A stretch of 64,000 nucleotides of DNA from an uncultured Lachnospiraceae bacterium (GTDB lineage: Bacteria > Bacillota > Clostridia > Lachnospirales > Lachnospiraceae), in NCBI GenBank assembly GCA_934401915.1, contig CAKRSV010000004.1, positions 242,847 to 306,846 of the forward strand, in the 5' to 3' direction. This document shows, piece after piece, positions 62,409-64,000 of the stretch. The notes under the pieces were generated by a model that did no database searches, had not been told where the DNA came from, and saw nothing but the letters and a program-made list of their open reading frames with translations. The position numbers were made by a program, and so were the translations under genes. Within the stretch, counting starts at the first letter, position 1, and the number at the start of each line of letters is the position of its first letter.

Positions 62409-63842
62409 ATGGCAGAACAGGTTAAAAAACCGATTGGAATCATGGAAACCGTTCTTCGTGATGCACACCAGTCTTTGATCGCTACAAGAATGCCTACCGA
62501 GATAATGCTTCCTATCATCGGCAAGATGGACAAGGTAGGATATCATGCAGTAGAGTGTTGGGGCGGAGCTACTTTTGATGCTTCCCTTCGTTTCTTAAAG
62601 GAAGATCCGTGGGACAGACTTAGAAAGCTGAGAGACGGATTCAAGAATACAAAGCTGCAGATGCTTTTCAGAGGACAGAACATCTTAGGCTACAGACCGT
62701 ACGCAGACGACGTTGTATATGCGTTCGTTGAGAAGTCTGTTTCAAACGGTATCGATGTGATCCGTATCTTTGACTGCTTAAATGATCTTCGTAACCTGCA
62801 GGCAGCCGTTGACGCTACCAACAAGATCAAGAAGCAGGAAGGCAGAGGCGAGGCGCAGGTTGCTCTGTCCTACACCTTAGGAGATGCTTACACATTAGAG
62901 TATTGGGCTGATATGGCTAAGAAGATCGAGGAGATGGGCGCTGATTCTATCTGTATCAAGGATATGGCAGGTCTGCTTGTTCCTTACAAGGCTTCCGAGC
63001 TGATCAAGACGATGAAGGAAGCTACCAAACTTCCGATCCAGCTTCATACACACTATACTTCCGGTGTTGCCAGCATGACATACCTGAAGGCTGTAGAAGC
63101 CGGCGTTGATGTGATCGACTGTGCAATCTCTCCGTTTGCACTTGGTACATCACAGCCTGCTACCGAGGTTATGGTTGAGACCTTCAAGGGTACTCCTTAT
63201 GATACCGGTTACGATCAGAACTTACTGGCAGAGATCGCAGATTACTTCAGACCGTACAGAGAAGAGTGTCTTGCAAATGGTCTGATGAGCACCAAGGTTC
63301 TTGGTGTAAACATCAAGACTCTGTTATATCAGGTTCCGGGCGGTATGCTTTCCAACATGGTAAGCCAGTTGAAAGAGCAGCATGCTGAGGACAAGTATCA
63401 GGATGTGCTGGAAGAGATCCCGAGAGTTCGTAAGGACTGTGGCGAGCCTCCGCTGGTTACTCCTTCTTCCCAGATCGTTGGTACACAGGCTGTATTCAAC
63501 GTGCTGATGGGCGAGAGATACAAGATGGCTACCGGCGAGTTCAAGGATCTGCTCCGTGGTAAATACGGCCAGACCGTTAAGCCGATGAACCAGGAAGTTA
63601 TCGACAAGGTTATTCCGGGTGAGGAGAGATTCACTTCCCGTTCCGCTGATGCGGCAGGTCTGACCAACGAGATGGATAAGCTGGAAGCAGAGATGAAAGA
63701 GTGGAAACAGCAGGATGAGGACGTTCTGTCCTACGCACTGTTCCCGCAGGTTGCTACCGACTACTTCAAGTATCGTCAGGCACAGCAGGAGAAAGTAGAT
63801 ATGACACAGGCAGATACAAAGAACGGAGCATATCCTGTTTAA
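62409..63842 (+). CDS. pyruvate/oxaloacetate carboxyltransferase, 5S/OadA type (no biotin domain)
   Basis: A 477-aa TIM-barrel carboxyltransferase. Metal-site residues are in ETVLRDAHQSLIATRM (D18) and LHTHYTSGVASMTYL, and the carbamylated lysine is in CIKDMAGLL. The conserved C-terminal domain (PGGMLSNM, then KDLLRGKYGQTVKP) is present, but the biotinyl domain found at the end of OadA is missing and is supplied by the separate carrier gene. This is the 5S layout of transcarboxylase. It would move CO2 between oxaloacetate (or pyruvate) and biotin. GGAGG precedes ATG 62409. An imperfect hairpin (62347-62380) lies before it. Confidence 0.92.
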   Translation: MAEQVKKPIGIMETVLRDAHQSLIATRMPTEIMLPIIGKMDKVGYHAVECWGGATFDASLRFLKEDPWDRLRKLRDGFKNTKLQMLFRGQNILGYRPYADDVVYAFVEKSVSNGIDVIRIFDCLNDLRNLQAAVDATNKIKKQEGRGEAQVALSYTLGDAYTLEYWADMAKKIEEMGADSICIKDMAGLLVPYKASELIKTMKEATKLPIQLHTHYTSGVASMTYLKAVEAGVDVIDCAISPFALGTSQPATEVMVETFKGTPYDTGYDQNLLAEIADYFRPYREECLANGLMSTKVLGVNIKTLLYQVPGGMLSNMVSQLKEQHAEDKYQDVLEEIPRVRKDCGEPPLVTPSSQIVGTQAVFNVLMGERYKMATGEFKDLLRGKYGQTVKPMNQEVIDKVIPGEERFTSRSADAAGLTNEMDKLEAEMKEWKQQDEDVLSYALFPQVATDYFKYRQAQQEKVDMTQADTKNGAYPV

Positions 63843-63898
63843 GTATCCCGTTTGTGGAAATGATTTCTGAATATATTCTATATATAAATAGAAGAAAC

Positions 63899-63925
63899 GA
63901 GGGACAGACTTTTCGTCTGTCCCTC
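63899..63925 (+). terminator. hairpin after the decarboxylase operon
   Basis: GAGGGACAGAC (63899-63909) pairs perfectly with GTCTGTCCCTC (63915-63925). There is no T run, so it may stabilise the mRNA end. Confidence 0.55.
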
Positions 63926-63940
63926 AGACTGTAGACAAAG

Positions 63941-63966
63941 TCCCGCACTTTTGTGTGGGATTTTTC
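63941..63966 (+). terminator. terminator of the decarboxylase operon
   Basis: TCCCGCAC (63941-63948) pairs with GTGTGGGA (63953-63960) around TTTT, followed by five T residues. Confidence 0.75.
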
Positions 63967-63970
63967 TATG

Positions 63971-63997
63971 ATAAATGCTAAAAAGTTCAGCATTTAT
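63971..63997. repeat. inverted repeat at the window edge
   Basis: ATAAATGCT (63971-63979) and AGCATTTAT (63989-63997) are perfect inverted arms with a 9-nt gap. It may be an operator or a terminator of a gene outside the window. Context is missing. Confidence 0.45.
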
Positions 63998-64000
63998 ACG

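Overview
The window reads as a chromosomal segment of a spore-forming, low-to-mid GC Firmicute of class Clostridia, most likely family Lachnospiraceae. I base this on protein similarity recalled from memory (DUF3877, the DUF6323/DUF6179-like pair, a long FtsA-like protein, a Na+-pumping decarboxylase operon), on the sporulation genes (spoIIM, spoVB-like, dacF-like carboxypeptidases), on strong AGGAGG-type ribosome binding sites, on Bacillus/Clostridium-type LexA boxes and on a perfect CIRCE element. Genus and species cannot be fixed from the sequence alone. Coding density is high, most genes are on the + strand, and I saw no rRNA, tRNA, CRISPR array or insertion sequence.

Layout. 1-8.3 kb: the end of a DUF3298 protein, SOS-controlled recA-recX, rny, an aminotransferase, a Nudix hydrolase, spoIIM and xerD. 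8.3-13.6 kb: DAHP synthase and a SpoVB-type flippase on the - strand, then mnmA, an unknown small gene and a PHP-family histidinol phosphatase. 13.7-17.1 kb: the glycolytic cluster gap-pgk-tpiA, with codon use typical of high expression. 17.2-22.8 kb: an accessory stretch with an AT-rich two-gene HipA-like module under a repeat-bearing promoter, a conserved unknown gene pair, a creatininase remnant, a MerR regulator and a degenerate GGDEF protein. 23-25.1 kb: groES-groEL under CIRCE. 25.3-32.2 kb: an MFS transporter, DUF3877, metNIQ behind a long structured leader with a small ORF and an attenuator, a secreted GH25 lysozyme and a zinc-finger anti-sigma-like protein. 32.2-46.5 kb: polA-coaE-ftsA-like-walJ, an ACT protein with a DUF711 protein, a GH13 amylase, an HPr/Crh-like protein, a two-gene SufC/SufB module, cardiolipin synthase and PlsC. 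46.5-57 kb: tmcAL (-), a lipoprotein, glyS, alaS, rpsU, a D,D-carboxypeptidase, a phosphoesterase, scpA-scpB. 57-63.9 kb: a second carboxypeptidase and a five-gene biotin-dependent Na+ decarboxylase operon.

The most unusual observations are: (i) the HipA-like module, in which the kinase core is one gene and a HipA N-subdomain-like region is fused to a DUF2442-like and an HTH region in the next, with two 21-bp near-identical operator-like repeats exactly 40 bp apart on the promoter; (ii) the metNIQ leader, with a 37-codon ORF carrying a Tyr-Met-Cys stretch just before mutually exclusive antiterminator and terminator helices, and no SAM riboswitch that I can recognise; (iii) the decarboxylase operon, which encodes both a 12S-type and a 5S-type carboxyltransferase together with the membrane beta subunit and a lipoprotein-OadG fusion. 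All names come from reading motifs and remembered families. No database search was run.
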